DNA of 64,000 bases from Clostridium neonatale (lineage in GTDB: Bacteria; Bacillota; Clostridia; Clostridiales; Clostridiaceae), in the NCBI RefSeq assembly GCF_001458595.1, contig NZ_LN890328.1, positions 599,736 through 663,735 on the forward strand, in the 5' to 3' direction. A program made the translations under genes and the position numbers. This document shows, in pieces, positions 55,729-63,822 of this stretch. Numbering within the stretch: the first letter of the stretch is position 1; each line of letters begins with the position of its first letter. The notes beneath the pieces were generated by a model. That model saw only the letters and a list, made by a program, of their open reading frames with translations. It was not told the origin of the DNA and searched no databases.

Positions 55729-56313
55729 GTGATGAAAAAATATTTACTTTTAGTATGTTTAATTATAGTATTGGGATTTGCTATTTTAAGTGGTGGGACT
55801 AAATATGCTTATTGGGGATGTGGAATAATAGTTTTGACTTTTTCAGCAATTTTAATAAAAAATATATACACATATAATATAAGCAGAAAGCAGATTTCAG
55901 ACAATTATATTAATTTAAAAAGGAATAACTTAGCAAATACAATTTCGGCACTATTATTAATTTTATTAAATGCCAATAATGATGTATTGAGTATAAAAAA
56001 TACGAAAGAACTTGTTTTAATAGTAACATTATATATGACAGTAGGAATGCAACTGCTTATTTCTATATTTTGTATTCCTAAAATATCTACAGAAGGTTTT
56101 ATTTGTTCTAGCGGAAAGTTTATTGGTTTTAATCAAATAAAGAATATAAAAAGTGAAAGTGGCATGTTTATGAGCTATAAACAGTTAACTGTTCAGTATG
56201 AGGAAAGTTCCGAAATATTTAAGGTTCATTCCTTAGATTATGAAAATGTTAAAAAGTGTATATATACATATGGAAATATAGTCATTAAAGAAATTGACAA
56301 AAAAGAAAACTAG
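55729..56313 (+). CDS. Membrane protein of unknown function (DUF5673-like)
   Basis: The 194-residue protein has hydrophobic segments at about 5-21, 27-44, 70-82 and 92-115. A soluble C-terminal part 'KFIGFNQIKNIKSESGMFMS' and 'YKQLTVQYEESSEIFKVHSL' follows, resembling PH-like domains of bacterial membrane proteins. Start GTG at 55729 or ATG at 55732 after GAGGGG. It ends just before the promoter of the hisS leader. The DUF assignment is from memory and unsure. Confidence 0.65.
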   Translation: MMKKYLLLVCLIIVLGFAILSGGTKYAYWGCGIIVLTFSAILIKNIYTYNISRKQISDNYINLKRNNLANTISALLLILLNANNDVLSIKNTKELVLIVTLYMTVGMQLLISIFCIPKISTEGFICSSGKFIGFNQIKNIKSESGMFMSYKQLTVQYEESSEIFKVHSLDYENVKKCIYTYGNIVIKEIDKKEN

Positions 56314-56314
56314 G

Positions 56315-56343
56315 TTGAATTACAAAAATATAAGATATATAAT
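56315..56343 (+). promoter_or_regulatory. Sigma-A promoter of the hisS leader
   Basis: TTGAAT (56315-56320), 17 bases, perfect TATAAT (56338-56343), ending 30 bases before the leader peptide start. Confidence 0.7.
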
Positions 56344-56373
56344 AACAATAGATATAAAATGAGGAGGATTATT

Positions 56374-56421
56374 ATGAATATACTTATTATTAACTCAAAT
56401 TTAATGCATCATCATTACTAG
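56374..56421 (+). CDS. Histidine leader peptide upstream of hisS
   Basis: A 15-codon frame, MNILIINSNLMHHHY, has a strong GAGGAGGA ribosome site and three consecutive His codons just before its stop. Two alternative hairpins and a terminator follow. Ribosome stalling at the His codons when His-tRNA is scarce should change which hairpin forms. This is the classic amino acid attenuator design. Confidence 0.88.
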   Translation: MNILIINSNLMHHHY

Positions 56422-56542
56422 AGACTTGGTTTGCGTAAAGCAGATACAAGTCTATCAGCGTGGGCTTGTATCTCTAGGAATGATAAATTAAGTATAGTCA
56501 TAATTTATTAAACCATGTGGGTATTTGCCTGCATGGTTTTTT
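56422..56542 (+). promoter_or_regulatory. His attenuator: alternative hairpins and terminator
   Basis: AGACTTG (56422-56428) can pair with CAAGTCT (56447-56453), while AGATACAAG (56442-56450) can pair with CTTGTATCT (56465-56473). The two share CAAG and exclude each other. Downstream ACCATGTGGG...CCTGCATGGT (56512-56537) with a T run is the terminator. The exact antiterminator pairing was not resolved. Confidence 0.75.
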
Positions 56543-56582
56543 GTTATATAAAAATAATATTAATTTAGGAGTGAAGATTATT

Positions 56583-57878
56583 ATGAATAAAAATTTAATT
56601 AAGCCAAGTATATTACCAGGATTCATGGAGCTATTACCAAAAGAACAGCAAAAATTTAATGATATTGTAAATAAGATTTTAGATGTATATGAGAAAAATG
56701 GATGTTTGCCAATGGATACACCGATAATAGAAAAAGCAGAAGTACTTCTTGCAAAATCAGGAGGAGAAACAGAAAAACAGGTATATAGATTTCAAAAAGG
56801 AAAAAACGATTTAACTTTAAGATTTGATTTGACTGTTCCGTTTGCAAGGTTTACAGCACAATATTACGATAGATTGCAATTTCCTTTTAAAAGGTATCAA
56901 CTAGGTAAGGTATATAGAGGTGAAAGAAATCAAAAAGGAAGGTATAGAGAATTTTATCAATGTGATGTTGATATAATAGGTAACGGAAAGTTAAGTATAT
57001 ATAATGATGCATATGTCATAAGTTTAGTTTATAAAGCATTCAAAGCAATAAAATTAGAACAATTTAAATTCCAAATAAGCAATAGAAAAATACTGAAGGG
57101 AATTTTTAATGAGCTAAAAATAGATAACCAATTAGAAGTTATGATACTAATTGATAAATACGACAAAATAGGAAAATCAAAATTTGAAGAAGAATTAATA
57201 GAATTAATTGGTGATAAGAAAAGTGAATTCTTGAATAATATATTGGATACTGATGGAGACAATAATGAAAAAATAGAAAAGCTTTCAAATCTAAATATAA
57301 AAGATACTTATTTTATAGATGGAATTTCTGAATTAAAAAAAGTAAAAGAAATGCTGAATACTTTAGATGTAGAAGATGATAAATTTACAATTAATTTAAA
57401 AATTATTAGAGGTTTAGATTATTACACTGGAACTGTTTTTGAAACATTATTAACTGACAATGAAAAATATGGATCTATATGCTCTGGAGGAAGATATGAT
57501 AACTTGGCAGGAAATTATACAGATAAGATATTGCCTGGAGTTGGTATTTCTATAGGCATGACAAGATTATTTTTTATTCTTAAGGAAATAGGATTTATTG
57601 ATAATTATAATTTAGAAAGCAGCCTTGATTATTTAATTATGCCAATAGGAGATACAATAAATTACTGTGCTAAAATAATGAAAAAGCTAGAGAAAAAAGG
57701 ATATGGAGCATCTATATATTTTGAAGATGATACATTAAAGAAAAAAATGAATTATGCAGATAAAATAGGTGTTAAATATGTAATACTTGTTGGAGAAGAT
57801 GAAGTAAAAAGAAATGAAGTAAAAATTAAAAATATGGAATCTGGGAATAATGTTGTAATCGCATATGATGAACTATAG
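56583..57878 (+). CDS. hisS: Histidyl-tRNA synthetase
   Basis: A class II synthetase that charges tRNA-His. The 431-residue product has 'GFMELLPKEQQKFNDIVNKI', motif 2 'YQLGKVYRGERNQKGRYREF', the His-binding loops 'IIRGLDYYTGTVFETLL' and 'SICSGGRYDNLAG', and an anticodon-binding C-terminal domain ('YLIMPIGDTINYCAKIMKKL', 'IYFEDDTLKKKMNYADKIGV', 'YVILVGEDE'). Presence of the C-terminal domain argues against HisZ. The start is ATG at 56583 with TAGGAGTG. It is controlled by a His leader peptide and followed by no his genes, so it may be a second, inducible hisS. Confidence 0.93.
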   Translation: MNKNLIKPSILPGFMELLPKEQQKFNDIVNKILDVYEKNGCLPMDTPIIEKAEVLLAKSGGETEKQVYRFQKGKNDLTLRFDLTVPFARFTAQYYDRLQFPFKRYQLGKVYRGERNQKGRYREFYQCDVDIIGNGKLSIYNDAYVISLVYKAFKAIKLEQFKFQISNRKILKGIFNELKIDNQLEVMILIDKYDKIGKSKFEEELIELIGDKKSEFLNNILDTDGDNNEKIEKLSNLNIKDTYFIDGISELKKVKEMLNTLDVEDDKFTINLKIIRGLDYYTGTVFETLLTDNEKYGSICSGGRYDNLAGNYTDKILPGVGISIGMTRLFFILKEIGFIDNYNLESSLDYLIMPIGDTINYCAKIMKKLEKKGYGASIYFEDDTLKKKMNYADKIGVKYVILVGEDEVKRNEVKIKNMESGNNVVIAYDEL

Positions 57879-58116
57879 ATATATAGAAAATATGTATATT
57901 AGCTGATTTAAAATTTATAATTAATAGATTCGATTTTATAGATTTAACTAAGTATATAGTGGAGATAGATTAAAGATAATAAAAGAATTTGGATCTTATA
58001 TAAATAATTACTGAAAAATTAAAGAAATCGTATTGATGAAAACAAATATGATTTCTTCTACAATAAATAAAAAAATTCCATAAAAATATGAAAAAATGTT
58101 AAAATAGATATAGTAA

Positions 58117-58344
58117 AAAATTGTATTAGATTTTTCAGCAGAAAAAGTGATGAATTCTATTATGGATTTATTAAATGATAAAACAATTATTGTTATAGCG
58201 CATAATTTAGATTCGATTAAAAACTTCGATAGAATTATAGCATTAAAAAACGGGGAAATAATTGGACAAGGTACTTTTTATGATTTATTAGAAAATAATT
58301 TATATTTTAAAGATCTATATTATTCAAATGTGAAAAGTGAATAG
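58117..58344 (+). pseudogene. 3' remnant of an ABC transporter (ATP-binding end)
   Basis: The reading frame from 58117 gives 'VLDFSAEKVMNSIMDLLNDK' then 'TIIVIAHNLDSIKNFDRIIA' and 'LKNGEIIGQGTFYDLLENN'. This is the D-loop, H-loop and end of an ABC exporter ATPase. Walker A, Walker B and the signature motif are absent, and a TAA stands just upstream. The preceding 238 bases (57879-58116) show no coding. It is the left-over of a lost fused permease-ATPase gene. Confidence 0.8.
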
Positions 58345-58372
58345 TAAGCAGGTAAAGGGGAGTATTATAAAA

Positions 58373-58987
58373 ATGTATTTTGATGAAGAAGCAGCTAAAT
58401 GGGATACAGAGACAAGAATAAAACGAGCTAAAATTTTATCAGATGTAATTTCTGAAAAGATTGATTATACAAAGGGATTAACTGCTTTAGAAATAGGATG
58501 TGGAACAGGCCTGATTTCATGTAATTTAATTGAGAAATTTAATAAAATATATTGCATGGATATATCTAAAGAAATGCAGCAGATTTTATTAAATAAAATT
58601 AAAAAATTTAATATATCTAATATAGAGGTATCTGAAAAAGACTTAATATATTCTGGCAGATTTTATGAAAAGTTTGATGTTGTTTATAGTTCAATGGTTT
58701 TTCATCATATTGATGATATTGAATATGAATTAAAGAAAATATATAAATTATTAAAAACTAATGGAGTTGTAATTATTATTGATTTAGATAAAGATGATGG
58801 AAGATTTCATGCAGAAGAAAAAGACTTTCATGGACATAATGGATTTGACCGTGATGAATTAAAAGCTTTGATGGAAAAGTATAATTTTAAAAATGTATTC
58901 TTTGAAACTGCATATGAAGGAAAGAAAGATATGAAAGATGGAGTATTGGATTATTCATTGTTTTTAGTGATAGGAATGAAGAGATAA
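58373..58987 (+). CDS. Class I SAM-dependent methyltransferase
   Basis: The 204-residue enzyme has motif I 'ALEIGCGTGLISCNLIEKFN' (about 34-53), 'IYCMDISKEMQQILLNKIKK', 'FDVVYSSMVFHHIDDIEYEL' and 'LKTNGVVIIIDLDKDDGRFH', a typical UbiE/YrrT-like small methyltransferase. 'EKDFHGHNGFDRDELKALME' follows. The start is ATG at 58373 after AAAGGGGAG. It comes 28 bp after the ABC remnant. Substrate unknown. Confidence 0.85.
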   Translation: MYFDEEAAKWDTETRIKRAKILSDVISEKIDYTKGLTALEIGCGTGLISCNLIEKFNKIYCMDISKEMQQILLNKIKKFNISNIEVSEKDLIYSGRFYEKFDVVYSSMVFHHIDDIEYELKKIYKLLKTNGVVIIIDLDKDDGRFHAEEKDFHGHNGFDRDELKALMEKYNFKNVFFETAYEGKKDMKDGVLDYSLFLVIGMKR

Positions 58988-59050
58988 CTGTTTTGATTCC
59001 TATTGCAGGTGAGTTTAAATTATTTGGCCGGGAAGATAAAAATAATAAGC

Positions 59051-59087
59051 CCAAAAGTTATGTTTTATTTTGAACCGTAACTTTTGG
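59051..59087 (+). terminator. Weak terminator-like hairpin
   Basis: CCAAAAGTTA pairs with TAACTTTTGG across 17 bases; the tail ATTTAATAT is only partly T. Confidence 0.5.
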
Positions 59088-59203
59088 ATTTAATATAGAA
59101 TTAATGAGCTGCATTTTTGAGAAAATAATAATTGAATTCATGTATAATAGCATATTTGAAAAGTACGATAAATTAGAAAGATAATACTTTGGAGGAATTA
59201 TTA

Positions 59204-59746
59204 ATGGAAATGTTTGATATTGTTGATGAAAATGGAGAACCTACAGGGACTGTAAAGGAAAGGACAAAGGTGCATGAAGATGGGGATTTACATAGAACCT
59301 CACATGTATGGATTGTTAGGGATAATAATAAAGGTGGATTAGATGTGTTGCTGCAAAAACGCAGTGAGAGTAAGGATTCTAATCCAGGATGTTATGACAT
59401 ATCATCAGCAGGTCACATTCCAGCAGGATGTGGATATTTGGATTCGGCACTTAGAGAACTTAAAGAAGAGTTGGGAATAGATGCATCTTCAGAAGAATTA
59501 GAATTACGCTTGATAAGAAGAATATCATATAGTGATATTTTTCATGGAAAATTATTTAAAGATAATCAGGTAACAAGAGTTTATAAGATGAAGAGAAACG
59601 ATATTGATATAGAAAAGTTAAATCTTCAGAAGGAAGAAGTTGAAGAGGTAATTTGGATGGATTATGAAGAGTGCATAAAGGCGGTGAAAAATAATACGAT
59701 AAAACATTGCATTTATTTAGAAGAGTTAGAAAAATTGCTTGATTAA
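59204..59746 (+). CDS. Nudix hydrolase (isopentenyl-diphosphate isomerase-like subgroup)
   Basis: The 180-residue protein has 'MFDIVDENGEPTGTVKERTK', 'HRTSHVWIVRDN', 'LLQKRSESKDSNPGCYDISS', 'AGHIPAG' and a good Nudix box 'GYLDSALRELKEELGI' (REL-KEELG intact). The N-terminal pattern matches the YfcD/IDI-like Nudix group that hydrolyses nucleotide or similar diphosphates. The start is ATG at 59204 set by TTGGAGGA. Contrast with the degenerate Nudix-like gene at 10716. Confidence 0.9.
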   Translation: MEMFDIVDENGEPTGTVKERTKVHEDGDLHRTSHVWIVRDNNKGGLDVLLQKRSESKDSNPGCYDISSAGHIPAGCGYLDSALRELKEELGIDASSEELELRLIRRISYSDIFHGKLFKDNQVTRVYKMKRNDIDIEKLNLQKEEVEEVIWMDYEECIKAVKNNTIKHCIYLEELEKLLD

Positions 59747-59823
59747 GAAAAGTTCGCTTAAAAGCAAATATTTATATAAAAGAATACTTATATTATAATA
59801 TTAAGACAGAAGGAGACTAATTT

Positions 59824-60429
59824 ATGATATATAGGCAAACACAATTATATAAGTTTTTAGAATACTGCAATAAAAGTAATATGGAAAAGAAAATATTGGA
59901 TTGTGGAGCAGGAGGAAATATGCCGCCACTAGGGTTATTTTATAGTGAAGGCTATGAGACTTATGGAATTGAATTAAGTGAAAAACAAATAGAACTTTCA
60001 AAAGCTTTTGAAAAAGAACATAATATGAATTTAAATATTAGACAAGGAGATATTAAAAATCTTCCATTTAAAAATAATGAAATACCTTTTATTTATTCTT
60101 ATGGGACAATATTTCATATGTCAAAAGAGGATGTAAAAAATACTATAAATGAATTTAAGAGAGTACTGAAGAGTGAAGGTTTATGTTTTGTAAGCTTTCT
60201 ATCTAAAGAAGATGAAAGGTATGGACAAGGTGTTAAGCTAAATGATGATGAATATATTCAAAGAGAATATGGGGAGGATGTAATGCATTCATATTTTGGT
60301 ATAAATGAGTGTGATACATACTTTGAAGATATGGAGATCATTTATAAGGAAGTTAGATTATTTGAGAGAATATATGAAGGTAAAAAAATAAGACAAGGCT
60401 ATATTGATTATATTGCACAAAAGAAGTAA
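59824..60429 (+). CDS. Class I SAM-dependent methyltransferase
   Basis: The 201-residue enzyme has 'KILDCGAGGNMPPLGLFYSE' (motif I, residues about 23-42), 'GYETYGIELSEKQIELSKAF', 'IRQGDIKNLPFKNNEIPFIY', 'SYGTIFHMSKEDVKNTINEF' and 'RVLKSEGLCFVSFLSKEDER'. The C-terminal half ('YFGINECDTYFEDMEIIYKE') is shared by uncharacterised clostridial methyltransferases. The ATG has AGAAGGAG. Second small methyltransferase in this accessory region. Confidence 0.85.
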   Translation: MIYRQTQLYKFLEYCNKSNMEKKILDCGAGGNMPPLGLFYSEGYETYGIELSEKQIELSKAFEKEHNMNLNIRQGDIKNLPFKNNEIPFIYSYGTIFHMSKEDVKNTINEFKRVLKSEGLCFVSFLSKEDERYGQGVKLNDDEYIQREYGEDVMHSYFGINECDTYFEDMEIIYKEVRLFERIYEGKKIRQGYIDYIAQKK

Positions 60430-60481
60430 TAAAAATAATTACTGCTAGAGTATTTATGGAAAGTATTGAAAGGAAATTGGT

Positions 60482-60940
60482 ATGATATCTATAAAAGAAG
60501 AACGTATTAATTCGCAAGACGGTATAAAGCTCATAGAGGAGCTATCATGTACTTTAGAAAAAATTACAGGCAATAGTGGAAAAGGCAGCTTTGATTATAA
60601 TGATATGTTAAACACGAGATCAATATTTGTTATTGCAAGAGATGATAATAAAGCAGTTGGATGTGGTGCATTTAGAGAAATAACAGATGATGTTGCAGAA
60701 ATTAAAAGAATGTATGCATCAGAAAAAAATCGTGGAATAGGAAAGATGATTTTATTACAGTTAGAAAATAGGGCAAAAGAGTTTGGGTACTTAAAGGTGA
60801 TTTTAGAAATAAGAAAATGCAATAACAATGCCATAAGATTTTATTTAAGCAATAGATATAAAATTATAGATAATTATGGAAAATATAAAGAAATGTTACA
60901 GGCAGTTTGTTTTGAGAAAGTTTTAAATGAAATGCAATAA
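60482..60940 (+). CDS. GNAT-family N-acetyltransferase
   Basis: The 152-residue product has the GNAT order: 'FVIARDDNKAVGCGAFREIT' (beta 2-4), 'AEIKRMYASEKNRGIGKMIL' with the acetyl-CoA loop RGIGK near 84, and 'VILEIRKCNNNAIRFYLSNR'. Substrate unknown; short GNATs of this kind acetylate small amines or peptides. The ATG follows GAAAGGAAATTGG. Likely expressed with its neighbours. Confidence 0.88.
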   Translation: MISIKEERINSQDGIKLIEELSCTLEKITGNSGKGSFDYNDMLNTRSIFVIARDDNKAVGCGAFREITDDVAEIKRMYASEKNRGIGKMILLQLENRAKEFGYLKVILEIRKCNNNAIRFYLSNRYKIIDNYGKYKEMLQAVCFEKVLNEMQ

Positions 60941-61045
60941 TATATAAATCTAAGTATAATTCTAAAATACTTGCGGTTATACCCCATTTTATACGGATTA
61001 AAAAGGAAGTGAATGTTTAGTTATTATTAAGAATTTAACTAAAAT

Positions 61046-61957
61046 ATGTGTATGAAAATAAAGAAGATTAAAGGAAACACATTTTGTATAGATACAGGAA
61101 TGACATATATACCTTTTTATAAAATTAATGATGAAGAAATAATTTTATTAGACTCTGGATGGATAAAGGAAAGAGAGGGCATTGATAAGCTTTTAAAAGA
61201 AAATAATTTTAAAGTTGTCGGTATATTATGCAGCCATGCTCACATAGATCATATAGGAAACAATACATATTTAAAGGGAAAATATAATTCAATTATTGCT
61301 ATGTCATCATATGAAGCTCTTGTTTGTAGCTCAACTGTAAATTTAAAAGTTTATTATAGCAGCCAGACCTTAAGTGAAGTGACCAAGCATTTTGGACATA
61401 TGGCTTGTGAGACTGACATTATGATTTCAGATGATACAAGCAAAATATATGTATGTGGAATTAAATTTAAAATTATACATACTCCGGGACATAGTCCAGC
61501 ACATATATGTATTGTTACTCCAGATGATGTTGCTTATTTAGGGGATGCTCTTATAAGTTATGAAGTTATGAAAGGTGCTAAAATGCCATATGCATTTATT
61601 CTTAGGGAAGATTTGAAAAGTAAGGTAAAACTTTATGATTTAAAATGCGCTAACTATGTTGTTGCCCATAAGGGAATCTATAAAGATAATGAAATTACCA
61701 AACTTATAGATGATAATATAGAATTTTATAAGAAAAGAGCATACAAAATATATGAAATTATTAATGGGAAAATGACCATGGAAGAAATACTAAAAGAAGT
61801 AATAAAAGAATTTAATATTCCAGTAAAAACACAATATAAATATTCAACTTTGGAACGAATGCTTAGATCATATGTTGAATATTTAAATGAAACTGGAAGA
61901 ATAGCGGTTAGCATGGAAGATGGCTTTCTTAAATATTCTAAGTGTGATGAAATTTAA
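61046..61957 (+). CDS. MBL-fold metallo-hydrolase with C-terminal helical domain
   Basis: The 303-residue protein has the Zn motif 'ILCSHAHIDHIGNNTYLKGK' near residue 61, 'IIHTPGHSPAHICIVTPDDV', 'AYLGDALISYEV' and 'NYVVAHKGIYKDNEI'. The last about 80 residues form a winged-helix-like part ('KMTMEEILKEVIKEFNIPVK'). The HxHxDH site is intact, so hydrolase activity is expected, substrate unknown. Start ATG at 61046 or 61052; neither has a strong ribosome site. Confidence 0.85.
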   Translation: MCMKIKKIKGNTFCIDTGMTYIPFYKINDEEIILLDSGWIKEREGIDKLLKENNFKVVGILCSHAHIDHIGNNTYLKGKYNSIIAMSSYEALVCSSTVNLKVYYSSQTLSEVTKHFGHMACETDIMISDDTSKIYVCGIKFKIIHTPGHSPAHICIVTPDDVAYLGDALISYEVMKGAKMPYAFILREDLKSKVKLYDLKCANYVVAHKGIYKDNEITKLIDDNIEFYKKRAYKIYEIINGKMTMEEILKEVIKEFNIPVKTQYKYSTLERMLRSYVEYLNETGRIAVSMEDGFLKYSKCDEI

Positions 61958-62017
61958 ATAAAAAGTAATTAAGCTAATTAGAAATGTATATGAAAAGAGA
62001 TAAATAAGGTGAGAGGT

Positions 62018-62386
62018 ATGAAACTTATAGAAAGAATACTCCAATTAGAAAAAGATTTGTTGAAATCAGAGGTAAGAAAATCATCACAGAAAATAAATGA
62101 AATACTATCAGATGATTTTATTGAATTTTGTAGCAGTGGAAGCATATATCACTATAAGAATGGTGACATATTTCAAGAAAAAGATGATGAGATAGAAAAT
62201 AATTGGGAGATATTAGACTTTGAAATTAAAGAGTTAAGTGGTAATTATGTATTGGCATTATACAAAGTTATAAAACTTAATGAAAAAGACGAAAACAAAA
62301 GATCTTCGATTAGAAGTTCTATATGGAAATTATATGATGGAAAATGGAAAATGATTTTTCATCAAGGAACAAATACTAGAAAATAA
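62018..62386 (+). CDS. DUF4440 (NTF2/SnoaL-like) protein
   Basis: The 122-residue cone-shaped NTF2-like fold is seen in 'MKLIERILQLEKDLLKSEVR', 'LSDDFIEFCSSGSIYHYKNG', 'DFEIKELSGNYVLALYKVIK' and 'SSIWKLYDGKWKMIFHQGTN'. This is the DUF4440 pattern, a small ligand-binding or catalytic pocket of unknown substrate. The start is ATG at 62018, as AAGGTGAGAGG covers the upstream GTG. It lies 12 bp before the cupin gene, so the two form an operon. Confidence 0.82.
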   Translation: MKLIERILQLEKDLLKSEVRKSSQKINEILSDDFIEFCSSGSIYHYKNGDIFQEKDDEIENNWEILDFEIKELSGNYVLALYKVIKLNEKDENKRSSIRSSIWKLYDGKWKMIFHQGTNTRK

Positions 62387-62398
62387 GGGAGAGTTTCA

Positions 62399-62881
62399 AT
62401 GGATAATGGAAAAGTTACTGTAGTAAATAAAAGTGACATTAAAGTAAAACACAAATCTGAACATGATCCTTATGAATATTATAAATATGAAATAACACAG
62501 CAGAATAGTGATAACAGATGCCTTGTAAACATATATGAGATACCACCTCAAAAAGCAAATTATCCATATCATTATCATGTAAATAATGAAGAAATTTTTT
62601 ATATAATAAGTGGAGAGGGGATTTTAGATACTCCAGAAGGCAAGAAAAAAGTTTCAACAGGAGATACTATAATATGTCCTGCATCAGAAAATACATCACA
62701 TAGATTATTTAATTCGTCATATACAGATATGCTTGTTTACTTTGAATGTGATACAAATAATTCACCAGATATTATAGGTTATCCAAATTCTAATAAGATT
62801 GGAGTAGCTATAAAAGGTAAGGAAAATAGAATTTATAAAAATAATGAAATTGCAGATTACTATGATGGTGAATATAAATAA
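62399..62881 (+). CDS. Cupin-domain protein
   Basis: The 160-residue single cupin has 'NYPYHYHVNNEEIFYIISGE' (metal ligands HxH...E) near residues 59-78, 'GEGILDTPEGKKKVSTGDTI' and 'CPASENTSHRLFNSS'. Substrate unknown. The ATG has AGGGAGAG. Its last three codons (TAT AAA TAA) fall inside the start of the repeat element at 62874, so the insertion sits exactly at, and may have reshaped, the gene end. Confidence 0.85.
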   Translation: MDNGKVTVVNKSDIKVKHKSEHDPYEYYKYEITQQNSDNRCLVNIYEIPPQKANYPYHYHVNNEEIFYIISGEGILDTPEGKKKVSTGDTIICPASENTSHRLFNSSYTDMLVYFECDTNNSPDIIGYPNSNKIGVAIKGKENRIYKNNEIADYYDGEYK

Positions 62882-62911
62882 GGGACGTACAAAGTTTAGT
62901 GGATAACAACC

Positions 62912-63099
62912 GAAATAAAGCATTTATGTGGGCTCGCTTGCTGCAAAAATGAAGCTAAAAATTTAAGCATCAACGATTGTATCTAAAAACGTTTGCTCCG
63001 ATGCAAGATCGGACAAACAATTTTGGAACAATCATTGATGAAAAATTTTAAAGCTTCATTTTTTGATGCAAGACACCGCCCACACAAATGCTTTATTTC
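62912..63099. repeat. Large nested hairpin, repeat copy 2
   Basis: GAAATAAAGCATTT pairs with AAATGCTTTATTTC and TGTGGGC with GCCCACA. The same positions in copy 1 read GCTCTCA/TGAGAGC, so both arms changed together. Inner arms around GCATCAACGATTGT and ACAATCATTGATG also pair, the latter with a few mismatches. Confidence 0.85.
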
Positions 63100-63477
63100 T
63101 TTGTTTAATCTAAATTCAGAGTAGTGGTATTATTGTTGCTATACATAAATACATTTTTAAATTAAGGAATAGTTATTTATATATGTTAAAGATTTAAAAG
63201 GTTAATATTTTATCATTTTTAAAAAGATATAGATTTATAAATATCAGAATATACATTCTTACGAATTTGCTTATTCTATGATGGTTAAGGTGATTTTTAT
63301 AGGTGACTTCATAAATTACATCCATTGATTGGAAGATATACTTTAAGGCATAGAATATAAAAAACATTAATCATAATTAAAATAAATTGAGTATATATGA
63401 TTTTAGAGAAAAACAAAGAAATTCAATATATGAATATGCGTAGTATTGTATTAGAAATTTCAGCTTTTAAATTCTTT

Positions 63478-63552
63478 GGCAGAGGCTGTTCCAAAATTGT
63501 TTGTCCAAAAACTTGCTTTTTGGAGCAAACATTTTTTGGCGCAACCTCTGCC
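63478..63552. repeat. Second hairpin, repeat copy 2
   Basis: GGCAGAGGCTG...CAACCTCTGCC with inner CCAAAA/TTTTGG and GTTTG/CAAAC pairs, as in copy 1 with one mismatch. Confidence 0.8.
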
Positions 63553-63627
63553 ATTAGAATTTGGTACTCTATAAGTGTAGATACAAATCATAAATATATG
63601 ATTTAACATCTGCACTTATTTTAATTT

Positions 63628-63800
63628 ATAATAAAGGGAGTAATTTGGTATGACGACTTTAGAATTGGGTTTTAACATCCGTAGCTAAAACTGTCAGCCA
63701 TCCCTTATTATAAAGATTCGATTAAGCAGGTTGAAACCGTACGGCTTTCGTGTAACTAACCAAAATGAATTGTAATAAGTGTGGGTGGATTAAAATTACA
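63628..63800 (+). ncRNA. Candidate bridge-RNA region in IS110-type left end
   Basis: The stretch before the recombinase is non-coding and structured. ATAATAAAGGGA (63628-63639) pairs with TCCCTTATTAT (63701-63711). It encloses TGAC (63651-63654)/GTCA (63693-63696) and GTTTTA (63669-63674)/TAAAAC (63686-63691), leaving an asymmetric internal loop. A second fold has GGTT/AACC (63729 and 63758) with CCG-TA-CGG inside. IS110-group elements are known to express a bridge RNA from this place. Assignment is by position and fold only. Confidence 0.6.
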
Positions 63801-63822
63801 ATAATTTTTTAGGAGGATTAAC

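Larger units (their letters stand above)
62874..63560. mobile_element. Second copy of the non-coding repeat element, right end missing
   Basis: The sequence is collinear with 45605-46360 at high identity (for example ACATTTTTAAATTAAGGAAT and ATGATTTTAGAGAAAAACAA). The left terminal repeat (ATAAATAAGGGACGTAC, then AAAGTTTAGTGGATAACAAC) and both hairpins are kept. It lacks about 65 bases found in copy 1 near 46175-46240, and identity stops near 63560. The right terminal repeat is not seen before the IS110 end, so that element may have inserted into or truncated it. Confidence 0.78.

Noticed and set aside
58988..59075. Short frame 'LIPIAGEFKLFGREDKNNKP' after the methyltransferase
   Set aside because: It has no ribosome site or family, and runs through a hairpin; too short to support.
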